A program made the position numbers and the translations under genes. DNA of 64,000 nt. Origin: Micropterus salmoides. Its lineage: Eukaryota; Chordata; Actinopteri; Centrarchiformes; Centrarchidae. Below the pieces are notes generated by a model, which was not told the DNA's origin, did not search any database, and saw only the letters and a list, made by a program, of their open reading frames with translations. The stretch spans positions 1,852,365 through 1,916,364 of the forward strand of contig NW_024040485.1 in the NCBI RefSeq assembly GCF_014851395.1, in the 5' to 3' direction. Shown here one piece after another: positions 1 through 11,798 of this stretch. Position 1 is the stretch's first letter, and each line of letters begins with the position of its first letter.

Positions 1-187
1 ACTAACTTCCTTCACAACCGACCAAGCAATTTCTGTGAGATGTACTGAACAACGTCCAAAAGTTGAAGAGTGGCAGTGAAAGTGTTCTGAGCAGAGTGGT
101 GGAATGCTGAGACAGACTGAACAGGTGGAATGCATCCCTGTACGTGGTGTGAGTGCTGGTCCTGGAGCAGATCGCTAGCAGATGACC
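1..187. other. Unassigned leftmost sequence
   Basis: No feature is recognised. The minus strand is open across most of this stretch, but the translation shows no domain I know and there is no splice or start context to support a gene. It ends exactly where the hAT-like element at 188 begins. Confidence 0.3.
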
Positions 188-1357
188 CAAGGGTGGAAAT
201 GAACATTTTGGCTCACCTGCCAAGGTGGCTGGTAGATGAAAAAATCCACCGGCCAAACAGATTTTTTACCGGCCAAAATAATAAATTGCCTTTTTTGCAC
301 ATATAGGCCTAATTTGTTTCCGTACTTTTTATCGAGCTAATAAGGTATTATGTCAAATACAAACTTAAATAAGAGGCCAGGGTGAAATTTGAAGCAAAAT
401 TATATTATTGCTATTAAATGTACTTTAAACAAAACAGTAAATTGTTTTAAAAATTTACAAGATGCTATTCAACTTAAATTTTATCACTGCTCACTATAGT
501 CATGCTTTATCGTTCAACTTAAACGTCCTCATCAGACTGCTGACATTCTGCTATCACCCTCTTCTGGCCTCCTGGTTCTGACAGAGTCCTGGTGCCACAG
601 CATCACAGGTTTTGTGGGATCAACATTTTTTTCACAGCCTATGGATCATTCTCCTTGATCTCTGGGGAGGACAGCAGGACCAACAGAAGATCTAACAATG
701 AACCACCAACTAACGTTACCCAGCCTAAAGCTAAAAACACTCCTAACAACTTTTGTAATTAGCTCACCCTGCCTTATTTCATGGGGGTATTGTACCAGCC
801 TGCCAGCTTATGGCACTTTATGAAAGGAGTGGAGCATGGCATGCCACTGGTTCTGGTAAAGCCGGATCGCTATGTGAAAGCACACATGATTGCGGGATAA
901 AGGCCTTTTCACATGTGATAAAGCTGCAAACTTTTGTTCAGTATGAATAAGCGAATGCGACATAAATGCGGATGTTCTTTCCGTGCTGATCTCCGTATGA
1001 AAGCGGATACACTCTCACTCTCCCCTCCCAACTCCTGTCGCCTGTCCCCTAATGCCCACCCCTTACAAATCTACGCCAATCAAACAAAAGTAACATGAAA
1101 AGAACATAAAGAACAAGTGAACAATGAACGCCTCTGTTCCGTGTGTTACACAATTTTAGACACTTTGGTACATCAGGGACCAATTTAAGTGCGACACACA
1201 CAACAAGAAAGCCGGTCTGCAGCTAATTATCGTCAAATAGAAATTATATGCCAAATATATTTACCCGCCAATGTGGCGGGTAGCCTTCCAACATTTGGCC
1301 GCCAAACGGAACATTCACCCGCATTTGGCGGGAGGTGGGTGTTAATTTTCATCCCTG
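188..1357. mobile_element. hAT-like non-autonomous DNA transposon with 8-bp target duplication
   Basis: The left end reads CAAGGGTGGAAATGAAC and the right end, reverse-complemented, reads CAGGGATGAAAATTAAC, giving imperfect terminal inverted repeats. Subterminal regions on both sides are rich in GGCGGG/CCGCC-type motifs (about 235-275 and 1262-1340). The element is flanked by AGATGACC (180-187) and GGATGACC (1358-1365), an 8-bp duplication with one mismatch, the size expected for hAT elements. No transposase is visible, so this is a non-autonomous copy. The class is inferred from target-duplication size and terminal style. Confidence 0.6.
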
Positions 1358-2361
1358 GGATGACCGTATAGCTGACATCAGCTAGGCAGGAAAGTACACT
1401 GTAAAAAAAATCTGTAATTTTAAAGTTTTATTCCTTTTTATTACACAGTTTTTTTCCCTGTATTTCTGAAATACATGAAAATATAAAAAAATTGCTAAAT
1501 TAAACATGTCTAATGTAAAATAACATGAAAAACCTGTAGCTGTGATTAACTATAACATTTCTGTTATTTTAAAGAAAATATTGGGTTTTTGACGTAAACA
1601 AACTGTTACAATACATTCAGAAATTTCCCGTATTTTTACAAATTTTATTTTTATTATTTAAAAGAAAAAATTGTTAAAAATAAGTTTAATACTGTAAAAA
1701 CATTTCTTAAACTTGGTACAATTAGTAACAGTTAACCGTAACAAAAAACATTTGTTTTCTAACTTGACATAGATTTTCTTGTTAACTGACAAATATCTCC
1801 TTTAATTATGGATATTTGGAAAATAAAAACATTGAATAAATGTTATTTTAATCAGTATATAGTGTCTACAAGTATTGTTAAACTGTCGAATCACAGTTTT
1901 GATCATTGAAAACAGCCATAATTACTGTAATTTCACAGCTTTTGACTTTTATTATAATTCTTAGATTACAAGTTAGATTAACATAGTATATAATTGCCCC
2001 AAAGTGGTAAAATTACAGAAAGTTAATATTTAATTTATTGTTAAATGACAGGCGTTCACACCTTTTAATGGGGTTAAAAAAGAAAACTTCCTGTAAAATT
2101 ACGGGTTTGTGATGAAATATTTATTTTAATGCCATTTTACAGATACTTGATTGAAGAGTCTTAGCTATAGGTGTATTATCAAAACCTAAAGTAAACATAT
2201 TTAAATCCTGTTTTTTCATAATTAAAAATGACCACATGTTCACATTATTACATTATTTTACATCATTTATCCTATAATAGAGACCAGAAACCCATTTTGA
2301 GTAATCTTGTACTAGGGTTATTTATGAAAGTTTCAGAATTCCTTAAATTGAGCTAACTCAG

Positions 2362-2432
2362 ATATTTATTCATTTAGTTGACGCTTTTATCTAAAGGTCG
2401 CACGTGGATGGGTCATAGTGGGGGATTGAACT
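2362..2432 (+). repeat. SINE-like fragment
   Basis: The words CATTTAGTTGACGCTTTTAT and GGGGGATTGAA resemble the conserved parts of a repeat common in fish genomes (CATTTAGCAGACGCTTTTATCC followed by a B-box-like GGGATTGAA). Only about 70 bp are recognisable. Confidence 0.35.
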
Positions 2433-3311
2433 TTCTTAAAATACTGGCATTTTGTTTGGTAGGACTGTACAGACATGAAAGGCAAAGGAGAGGGGGAAAT
2501 GGTGGTTTTACATACAGTGAACTTAATGCACAATCCAAAGACTTCTTCCCTGGTTTCAATATGATATTTTATGACTTTCTAAAGCCAGTTTTTGTATCTA
2601 GTAAATGTTGTTATGGCTGTATGTGTTTCTCTGTGCTGTGCATCCTTGTTTCTTTTCTGTCCTCTAGTTCTGCCACAGGAGTACTACAGCTGATTGCTGA
2701 ATTAGGTCCACCTGGCCTTGCAAGGCAGTGCACAACTGTGTGCACGGGAGTTGGGGAAGTCCAAAATTTCTAAATGAAGTTGGTATACAAAAAAGATGCA
2801 AATATATGCAAGTAGAAAGACAAGTGCGAATGTGAAGTTTTTCTTGGCAGTCCAAATGAATTGTTTGCAAGTTTTTGGTATGCAAGCCAAAAGTACATTT
2901 TCAGATTCGACTGACTTTGCACACACCTCTGGATGACCTAAAGAAACCACTTGGGTTCTTAGCTCAATTGGAAAACATAAACAACGGCAAACAAAATCAA
3001 CAGTATAGCTATCCAAGGTCAGCAAGACATACCCTTAATAATTGGTATGGTGTCCAAATTCTGGAAATGTTTTAGTCCATAGCCCTCTCCACAGAATTGG
3101 GGAAGAATTCAAGTCTGGTGGCTACATGGCTGCAAAAATGACAGATCAGATAACCACTCCCCCTCCACAACCAGCTCTTCCATTAAGTGTGAGTAATAAG
3201 CAAAAGGCAGATTATCTACACTAACTTGCTGTTCCTTACATCCAAAAAGCTTGACAGCATTTGATTACAATATAACTGCATTTATAAGTAGGACTGTGTG
3301 ATCTGACGGTA

Positions 3312-4296
3312 TACACTATATTGCCAAAAGTATTGGGACACACCCTCCGAATCATTGAATTCAAATGTTCCAGTCACTTCCATGGCCACAAGTGTATAAA
3401 ATCAAGCACCTAGCATGTGGACTGCTTCTACAAACATTTGTGAAAGAATGGGTCGCTCTCAGGAGCTCAGTGAATTCAAGCTTGGTACCTGTGCAATAAG
3501 TCCATTTGTGAAATTTCAACTGTTAGTGGTATTATAACTAAGTGGAAGCGATTTGGAACAACAGAAACTCAGCCTTGAATGGGTAAGCCACATAAAATCA
3601 TAGAGCGGGGTCGGCGCATTTGCAGAAGCTGACAACTTTCTGCAGAGTCAAGAGCTACAGACCTCCAAATGTCGTGTGGCCTTCAGATAGCTCTAGAACA
3701 GGGCGTAGAGAGCTTCATGGAATGGGTTTCCATCATCACCAAGTGCAATGCAAAGCGTTGGATACATGGTGAAAAGCACGCCGCCACTAAACACTAGTGC
3801 AGTGGAGACGTGTTCTCTGGAGTGACGAATCACGCTTCTCTGTCTGGCAATCTGATGGATAAGTCTGGGATTGGCGGTTGCCAAGAGAATGGTACTGGCC
3901 TGACTGCATTGTGCCAAGTGTGTAAAGTTTGGTGTGGGGGTGTTTTTCAGGGGTTGGGCTTGGCCCCATAGTTCCAGTGAAAGAAACTGTTAATGCTTCA
4001 GCATACCAAAACATTTTGGACAATTTCATGCTCCCAGCTTTGTGGAAACAGTTTGGGAATGGCCCCTTCCTGTTCCAACATGACTGCGCACCAGTGCACA
4101 AAGCAAGGTCCATAAAGACATGGATAAGTTGGAGTTTGGTGTGGAGAAGTTGACCGGTCTGCACAGTCCTGACCCCAACCCGACAGAACACCTTTGGGTG
4201 AATTAGAGCGGAGACTGCGAGCCAGGCCTTCTCATCCAACATCTGTCCCTGACCTCACAATTGCTCTTCTAGAAAAATGGTCCAAAATTCCAATGA
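3312..4296 (+). mobile_element. Truncated Tc1/mariner transposon remnant
   Basis: The left end TACACTATATTGCCAAAAGT is a terminal-repeat sequence seen in fish Tc1-like elements, followed by a degraded transposase region. At the right the similarity stops within the C-terminal coding part at about 4296, where a short (CA)n run begins. The matching inverted terminal repeat (expected to read TTTTGGCAATATAGTG) is missing, so the element is 3'-truncated and immobile. It sits inside the putative CACTG element. Confidence 0.75.
3448..4295 (+). pseudogene. Decayed Tc1 transposase
   Basis: This is the remnant of a DD34E transposase that would bind the terminal repeats and cut and paste the element. 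The start at 3448 reads MGRSQELSEF, the usual N-terminus of one fish Tc1 subfamily, but the frame breaks within about 30 codons. A second open part at 3929-4153 contains MVWGCFSGVGLGPIVPVK and LFQHDCAPVH, which carries the second catalytic Asp. Further on, in another frame near 4165-4200, DPNPTEHLW still shows the region of the catalytic Glu. The normal C-terminus is missing. Several frameshifts and stops make it non-functional. Open frames on the opposite strand here are shadows. Confidence 0.75.
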
Positions 4297-4640
4297 ACAC
4301 ACACACACAGCTGATTACTAGTTTTAGAAGAGTATTTTGACATTTTTATTAAAGGAAAACCTAGTATTAGCGGGTGTTGTATCATTCTTTTTTACAATAT
4401 ATATTGATTACATTACAACAAGATTTTTATGTGAAATTATATAATAAAACTCAGCAACACTCTACTATAAATTTTAAGCCTGATTATTTGTATTATAGCA
4501 GTGTTCAACTATATTTAAAGGTAATTTAATTGTTTTTACAGGTGTATATGTTCTTAATAATAAAATAAAAGCCCCAAAAATTGTACAAGATTTTATGTAA
4601 AATTAAAGTTACAGACTTGTCATTATGGAACATTATTATG

Positions 4641-5110
4641 AGTGGGTTATTTACTGTTATTTTACAGTATTTATCTGGTGCCCCAGCTGCCGGAATATTT
4701 CCGTATTTTTACGAGTGGGTTATTTACTGTTATTTTACAGTATTTTTCCGGCGCCCCAGCTGCCAGAATATTTCTGTTCTTTTACGAGTTGGTTATTTAC
4801 TGTTATGTAACAGTATTTTTCCGGCGGCCCAGCTGCCAGAATATTTCTGTTCTTTTACATGTTGGTTATTTACTGTTATGTAACAGTATTTTTCCGGCGC
4901 CCCAGCTGCCAGAATATTTCTGTTCTTTTACGAGTTGGTTATTTACTGTTATGTAACAGTATTTTTCTGGTGCCCTGCTGCCGGAATATTTCCGTATTTT
5001 TACGAGTGGGTTATTTACTGTTATTATACAGTATTTTTCCGGCGCCCCAGCTGCCAGAATATTTCTGTTCTTTTACGAGTTGGTTATTTACTGTTATGTA
5101 TATTTCCGTT
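4641..5110. repeat. 73-bp minisatellite, about 6.4 copies
   Basis: The unit begins AGTGGGTTATTTACTGTTAT and runs through TTTTCCGGCGCCCCAGCTGCC. Copies start near 4641, 4714, 4787, 4860, 4933, 5005 and 5078. All spacings are 73 bases except one of 72, caused by a one-base deletion near 4975. Units alternate between GCCGGAATATTTCCGT and GCCAGAATATTTCTGT versions, suggesting two founder variants. Because 73 is not a multiple of three, all three forward frames look like repetitive proteins, which are not genes. Confidence 0.9.
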
Positions 5111-5746
5111 TTTTCACTTTTTTTTTAACAGTGTAAAAAAGAACATTCAGAGCAGCCTAAGCTTTTTAATCATAGGGAATACTTTTACGTACATTTACCT
5201 CAATTGAAACTTTGGCCACATGTAGTATGAACATCTGACACTGTAACATTATGATGAAAATAAGGGAAAGCATAATAATAGGGCCCTTTAGGTTTTGGAG
5301 CTTAAGCAGCGAGCTGGAAGGAAATGTTATTTATTTTGGGTAGAAGAAGTTTCTTTAATGATCCCTGCAAGAGCTTGTTGCAGCAGCTATTGCTTCTACT
5401 GTGTAAAGTAAAAAGTAAGACAAAAATAAGAATAGGGATTATATAAACATTATGTAAACACAAGCAGCAGAGCTGGAAAAGACTATATAAATTGCACATA
5501 GAAAATATGATAACCAGGGGTTAGCTGAACCCCTTTATTTAAATCACATAAATCCATATCATTCATGAGGGACAGTGTTGATATTTATGGAAGATTTTAT
5601 TGGACTTCTATCTATCTAACTACAAATATGTGTAAAATCATATCCACAAAAACACAGTGCAATTTGCAAATATGTACAATTTACTCTGTACACACATATT
5701 TTAATTATGGTGAAATCCAAATGTGCTTCCTTGTCCCGAGAAAGTG

Positions 5747-5759
5747 CCCCCCCCCCCCC

Positions 5760-5794
<35 letters not shown>
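5747..5794. repeat. Poly-C tract followed by (CA)n microsatellite
   Basis: A run of 16 C residues is followed directly by about 16 CA units. Translations through it (proline/histidine/threonine or valine/cysteine runs) are artefacts. Confidence 0.95.
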
Positions 5795-5795
<1 letters not shown>

Positions 5796-6202
5796 ACCAA
5801 AGGAAGACAGTGTGACACCTTGCATGATTTCAGGTTAATGATTTTCCAAACTGTCTCCTGCTGTGTGTTGGGGCTGTTGGTGTGTGATAAAAAGCTGCTC
5901 GTGATGTCAGGTCTCTCAACTTCCTCAGTGCTGCTGACCCCCACCCCCCCCAAAATCCCTCTCTGGTTACATAATATTGTAAATCCTAAAGTACCATCTG
6001 GTATCACACTATCCATCACTAATTGTTGTTGATGCACATGGCAACATCATCAGAGCTCTCACAAACACACAGACACACACTGAAATCTATCCTTATGAGT
6101 CCCTTTGTGCTTACATGGCTAACCCCAAAAATACAGACTGAGACAAAATGAGCACCCTTTAAACTCTGCCAAGGTGTAAAGTTAGATCTCAGATAGCAAA
6201 AC

Positions 6203-6205
<3 letters not shown>

Positions 6206-6266
<61 letters not shown>
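6206..6266. repeat. (CA)30 microsatellite
   Basis: An uninterrupted run of about 30 AC units. It lies 112 bp from a (GT)19 run, to which it is complementary. Confidence 0.95.
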
Positions 6267-6267
<1 letters not shown>

Positions 6268-6376
6268 TTCAACTTTCAACTCTTTCAATCTATTATCTTC
6301 CCTTTGTTGAGATTAAAGCAGCTCAGGTTGTATCGGGGATTAGGCCGTTGTAATTGCTGGGAATGGGTCACCCAAT

Positions 6377-6378
<2 letters not shown>

Positions 6379-6416
<38 letters not shown>
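6379..6416. repeat. (GT)19 microsatellite
   Basis: Nineteen GT units on the + strand, in inverted orientation to the CA run at 6206-6266. Confidence 0.95.
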
Positions 6417-6417
<1 letters not shown>

Positions 6418-7624
6418 GTGGTCAAGCATAGGGTGCAGGGATTACATGACCCATGGTGTACAGTGTGCTTTGTCAGTTCCTGTGGACCGTTAGATTCCAT
6501 TAAAAGCCTGTCTGTAAATGTCCTCAGTATCATGCTGAAGAGCTCAGAGCCTTAGATCAGATTTTTATGTCCCATTCACACGAAAGCCTGGATGTCATTT
6601 AGTTAACATGCAGTAAAGATTTTAATGTCTGTTCGCTCTGCATTGTCTAAACTACTACACTAAATACCAAATATGCAGGTTGTTTTATGGTTACATGCAC
6701 AGTTGTGGATCTGCAGGTTTTTAAGATGATGGTAATAATGTCATACTTTGAGTAGAGACACTACAAACAGTACTTCTATACTCCATAAAATCAGATCCAA
6801 ATACATCCTAATGGCCATCCTAACTGCCTTGAAACAAGGTATCAGTGCCAGTTGACTGATTCCAGTCCAACCCCCATCAGCAAGATCATTGATATTTTAA
6901 AACAGAGTGACCTCAAAACCTGTCCACCACTCTTCATGGTGATGTGGTTTTGTTGGATGAACAGTGATTTTATCTATCATGAGCTAAATGGACAAGATGT
7001 TTATTAAAGCCATCAAAGCTACAAAATATTTAAGTTGTGTTTGAATGACTGTGAGAGTAATCCTCTGCTACATTTCACAGGGAATGGTATGTTTCACTCA
7101 AGTGCGAACCTCCAGGTCTGAAAAGTGAAGCCAACGCAGAGGTGCCTTAATCCTGGATTCTTTTAGCCAGGAGCGGAGCAACTCTTCTGGTTGCACAAAG
7201 AAGTCCGATTGCTTTAGACTTAATAACAAAATGAGCCTACTCAGTAAACACTTTCCTAATGAGTTTATGGTTTCAGTCACTAGTTTAAAGTCTTCTTCAA
7301 CACAGCATGATGTTCATTTAGTAAATTATGGTCCCAGTAAAGCAGGGTATGCTTTAGGGCGGGCTACATGGTGTGTGTCGCTACCACGGTTGTTCTAAAC
7401 CTTGCTGCCAGCTCTAGCTTGCTCCACACTCTCATCCAAATATGATCACTTCTGGTTTCAAAATAACAACATGGCGATGGCCAAAATGCCACACTCTAGA
7501 CTTCGAAACAGGTGACGTCACAGTGGTTACGTGCACTTCTCTTATAGTCAAGTTTTACTCCACTACATTTGTCTGACAGCCTTAGTTACTAGTTATTTTT
7601 CACAGTCCATTTGTTTTCTATAAT

Positions 7625-7667
7625 TTACAGGTGCTTAAGTTTGCTAGAAAAACTTAAGCACCTGTAA
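7625..7667. other. Perfect 18-bp hairpin
   Basis: The arm at 7625-7642 (TTACAGGTGCTTAAGTTT) is exactly complementary to 7650-7667, with a 7-base loop GCTAGAA. It is followed by an A-rich stretch. It is not part of any element I recognise. Confidence 0.85.
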
Positions 7668-9867
7668 TATAAAATATAAAATATAAAAAAAACAACAAAA
7701 AAAAAAAATAATTTACTTTGCTTAAGTTTGTTAGAAGAGGCGCGATCATCATCCAGTACAAGCACAGGCTCAGTTGACTCACTCACTTATCCTATTCAAT
7801 AAATATTTTACGTCATTCTGTTCTGTAGAGTTCTACATACACTCAGACCGACAGATGGAGCAAACTGTTTACAATCATAGTAATATTCCATACTCTAATA
7901 TTTAAAATGGTTGTCCCTCTGGTTACATGGTACTGGTATGTTGTGAACATCAGTCATATCTCCTAGTATGTTTTATTCACTGTAGAAAGTCAGAATATGC
8001 CAGCATGTAAATTAGGAGAGTACTAGCACTTATTTTTTCCACTGCACTACAGATAGTTGATGAGGTCATTGTGCAGAAGGCAGGTGTGCAGGTGATCAGA
8101 GATCCAGGAGCCCACGCCCACGCCAACACACAAACACAGGCTGTTTTGGAAGCCGCCTACTACAGTAGCAATACCAAAAATACCCAGATGTTGTACTGAT
8201 TCAGAAAAAATCTCCACGATGCATCGGACCAGTCTACCTCTCCTACTCACAGCCATTCTTTTTAAAAGTAATCATTATTTAATCAGACAGCCTGAATAAC
8301 CGGTCAATGTTGAAATATATTCAATTAGAAAAAAATGTTAGCCAACCATGACAGTGTTAGTCTGTAAAGGCTTTTAAGTACCATGATTACCATTTGTCCA
8401 ACAGTAACACAACCAAAACATTAAAATTAATTATGTTGTTCACACAATTTTGGTTGCGTACCTGTCACACAAAATAATTGCAGTATAATGGATATAGCGC
8501 AATGCATGTCTGTTTTTAAATTAGTTTGTTTTTAAAAGGTTTTGTTTGGAAGATGTTAAGGCATATAGATGCGTGGGCAGTTCATGAGAGGCTGTTAGGG
8601 CTTTACAAAAGATGATTTTACTGTAAATGTTGCTTTAGAATGGAGCAGTCCACTCCAAAGTAAAATGTACATAAAATGAAGTGCTTGTTAGTACCAGCAT
8701 TCAGTAATAATGCACTTTAGAAGTCAAGGTGCTACATAAAGAGCTTCCCATGAAAACAGGAATGTGCCATTTTAACATTTTCTAGCCTTCCACATGCCAG
8801 AATTTCCATCCTTGATTTTAGCACAGACACAGGATTCAAATGAGTTGCAGTATCTCTATTTGGATAAATCCATTTCATCAAATAAACATTGCAGTGAAGG
8901 ATTGGTGACAGCAAAAAAAGGACGTGTAGTATCTCTGGCCATATCATAAAACCAGTATGCCATTTATCAAGATTGTCTCTGGCTCTGTGTGTACTTTGAT
9001 GTTTTAATGATACAAAAGCCTGGTTAATGTTTCAAGAAAAGAACTGATGTGCTGATTTTGTATTCTTTGTTATTTTTTGAAGCGTCAGAGAGCTGTGTGA
9101 TTATAATAAGAGACTCGATCACAGCAGGAGTATTGAGAACAGAGTCAGAATGCTGTGTGATGGCCTGCCGACCACACACTGCATACACTGTCTGCACGCT
9201 AGCTGCCCATTCATACACAAAGATCACTGCTCCTGTGTGTGTAGCCATGTGTGTAATATGTCTGTATATTGATGTGTTGATATTATTGATGTCCTCTCTG
9301 TAAGGGCTGTAAAGTCTGTGTGGTTGGATGACGAGCTGGACACAGTGAATGCTGAATAGCTGACATAGCTGGTGTAGTGCTAAGAAAACAGTGACATTGT
9401 GGCGAGGCCCAGTATATACCTTTATCCATATTTATCAGGATCAGCATTTACAGATTTTTTCTTCAAAAATCAGTTTTTGCATGAATGCCTAAAAGACTGT
9501 CTTGCTGAGGATTGTAAGGCTGACTTCACCCAAGGGGTAGACGATATCACCAAAAATGTTAATGCGGTAAAACATTTTAGATCAGTCAATATCGATAATT
9601 ACCATAGTAAATGTCAAATTATTATTTCTTTTAAGTTTAAAGGCTGATTTTTGCTCCTGAGTGAAAGTTGAAGAAACCAATTGGTTAATCAGAACAAACA
9701 CTTGATGCCAAACAGTGGATCACTTCACAAATCTAAAACATTCAAAGCAATTACAAGAAAATCGCTGTTCAGCAACTATGCATGAGTAAAATTAAGAAGC
9801 AATATTTTTTCAATGGTTTTTCCTTAACAAAATAAATATCTTAATATAAAATATAAGTGCTAATTCA

Positions 9868-10382
9868 TAGGGGTGACCTTAAATAGTCAAAGATTCGATT
9901 ATATGATATCGCTCACAGATGAATCTTCTGATTTTACGTAGAACTACCGGGTTTCTCCCAATAAGTTATTATGCAGTCTGTTACATATAACGTATAACAT
10001 ATTAAGCTGTAAATAAACATATGAATAGAAAGAAGCTTTTAGTGCGTGAATCTATCAAAAATTTTAACCCTAACCCTTAAGGTCAGTGTGCATGTGTGGT
10101 GTAGCGTGTGTGTGTGTGTGGTAGAGGAGGGAGAGAGACAGAGCACCATCAGTGCTGGTGTTGTTTGTGAACTTTGCGGGATGTTGTAATTATTTATCAC
10201 CATTGATGAACCACACAAAGAATATTTTATCATTTATACAGTATTTGGAACAGACCCGTGAGGAACCACGACGTGCATGCAACCATTATAGGTGAGTCGG
10301 CATGCACAACTCTGCACACGGCTGGTAAATAGCAGGTGAGCAGATCAGAGAGAAAATGTTCAACAATAAGCCTCAGTTTAGC
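9868..10382 (+). mobile_element. hAT-like MITE of a local family, copy 1
   Basis: It begins TAGGGGTGACCTTAAATAG followed by AGATTCGAT. It shares with copies at 12386, 31190 and 38220 the blocks TTTCTCCCAATAAGTTA, TAACCCTAACCCT, ATGAACCACACAAAG, GAGGAACCACGACGTGCATG and GCCTCAGTTTAGCTG. There is no transposase. The TAGGGGTG...CACCCCTA end style suggests hAT. The right boundary is approximate. Confidence 0.6.
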
Positions 10383-11571
10383 TGGAAATGTACAGTGTAA
10401 GTTACAGTGGCTTATGAGTAGAGGCTGTAGCTCTGCAGCTTCTCAAGATGAAAGCCGACTACCGTTTGTACATGGGCAGAAATGGGTTGTTTTCTAGTAA
10501 TACTGTAAATTAATCAGTTACAGCACCCAAGTATTTATATGAAAGACCTTTTGGCAGTACTGGCTTACTTCTAATAGGGCTTTGATGTGATAAAATGTGC
10601 CCTTTGGCAGCTATATTGGAGGTCAATGGTTCATGTGCAAGGATTAATGTCACCAGCTGATGACATTTCAACATTTGACTTTGTGTCTCGACCAAACAAC
10701 CAAAGTTAAATGTCCTGTTTTTTACTGGAAGTGATTACCTAAACAGTGACTGCGCCATTACTGATTGATTTTGTGTTTATATAATGGAACCATGGTAGCA
10801 AGCTTTACACAGATTGTCTGCTAACTACTAGATTGTCTGCTTCCTATTAACACAAAACATGTTTTACATCAGCATTAATGGCTATATGTGGTAAATTAAC
10901 ATCACCTGCTTAGCTATATGCAAACAGTTTCTTTAGGTTAACTGAGCTGACCCATGTTAAAGTAAAGCTTGTTGTCTTGTTAAGACTAGAGTTAATGAGA
11001 AGAGAGTGTATCAGAAAGATTTTTCCATGCCAATGTGACTTATTTGAAATGAAGGTTATCTGGGTTTCTCATAATCATAACCCAGTTATGATGTTTACAT
11101 ATACAGAGCCAAAAACTGGGTTACTGACTCTGCATTTTCCGTCAGACTGAATATGTGACAAGATGACTGACTGACTGACAGACGGGCCGACTGGTAAGTG
11201 GATTAGGAAGACATAGCCTACATGTATTGACTGCTTGACTGTCTGAGTAATGTCTGGTCCACAGTAAAGAGAATGATTCATGGCCATGTCATGCGGATCA
11301 CAAAAAAAGTTGCTGAAAAAGTTCACGCTTTAAAACTTGTAGTCAAGTGTCTGAAGTCAAGGTGCAGCTTTAGCTCGTTTATGGTTTATTCATAATGAGA
11401 CTTCACACTCCCAAGGACCAGGGACTGGACTATCTGACGGCTCTGTGTGTGTGTGAGGAAGAGACAGTGTGAGTGTGTGAGTTAAAACTGGACAGGCGGT
11501 GTGGATGCTGTTGGCTGCCTTCAGATGGCTAGTCTATTTTGATGGAAAGAGGTGGCTGGGTTTGTGCTTGT

Positions 11572-11640
11572 CTCTCACACACACAAGCACATGCAGGCGC
11601 GCGCACACACACAGACACACACACGCGGCACACACACAAG
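11572..11640. repeat. Interrupted CA/CG-rich microsatellite
   Basis: CA units broken by GCACATGCAGGCGCGCGCAC, including a short CG-alternating core that could favour left-handed DNA. Confidence 0.8.
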
Positions 11641-11729
11641 CTGCTAGGTGGTTGACATTTTCCTTTTTCACCTTTAATTGGTCCTCTGGGAGTTGTCAGA
11701 GGTCTCAGTGGCTGTCTGCAAGGTGGCAA

Positions 11730-11745
11730 CACATACATACACATA

Positions 11746-11797
<52 letters not shown>
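11730..11797. repeat. (CATA)n/(CA)n microsatellite
   Basis: CATA-type units grade into a run of more than 20 CA units. Confidence 0.9.

Positions 11798-11798
<1 letters not shown>

Larger units (their letters stand above)
1397..5133. mobile_element. Possible CACTG-ended DNA transposon (about 3.7 kb) carrying a Tc1 and a minisatellite
   Basis: The left boundary reads CACTGTAAAAAAAATC. The right boundary, reverse-complemented, reads CACTGTTAAAAAAAAAG. Both are flanked by TA (1395-1396 and 5134-5135). Between them lie an AT-rich zone full of CTGTAATTTT/TTTTACAG-like words (about 1400-2150), unassigned sequence, a truncated Tc1 copy and a 73-bp tandem repeat with the same TTTTACAGT words. The ends could belong to one element or to two related A-rich MITEs. 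The one-element reading is an inference. No transposase for such an element is visible. Confidence 0.35.
5134..9867. other. Non-coding sequence with microsatellites, no gene seen
   Basis: Apart from the CA/GT tracts and the hairpin listed separately, I find no gene. Near 5345-5440 the words TTTCTTTAATGATCCCTGC and TTGCAGCAGC resemble a LINE (RTE/Rex-type) 3' tail. Around 7360-7545 a CpG-containing stretch (AACATGGCGATGGCCAAAATG) resembles a widespread fish repeat. Around 9535-9850 a sequence (TTTTTGCTCCTGA, GTGGATCACTTCACAAA) recurs near 14600, 32230 and 43080 and belongs to a hAT-like MITE family with GGGCTGGGC ends. Confidence 0.5.

Noticed and set aside
2..256. Minus-strand open frames at the left edge, possibly a terminal exon
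   Set aside because: The translation is not recognisable and the frame crosses the left end of the hAT-like element. No splice or polyadenylation evidence.
3787..4242. 151-codon minus-strand open frame
   Set aside because: A shadow of the decayed Tc1 transposase on the + strand.
4581..5207. Several overlapping open frames giving repetitive Leu/Tyr/Phe-rich proteins in all three forward frames
   Set aside because: They are produced by the 73-bp tandem repeat, whose period is not a multiple of three. There is no gene context.
5565..6290. Open frames through CA/GT tracts (His-Thr or Cys-Val runs)
   Set aside because: Microsatellite artefacts.
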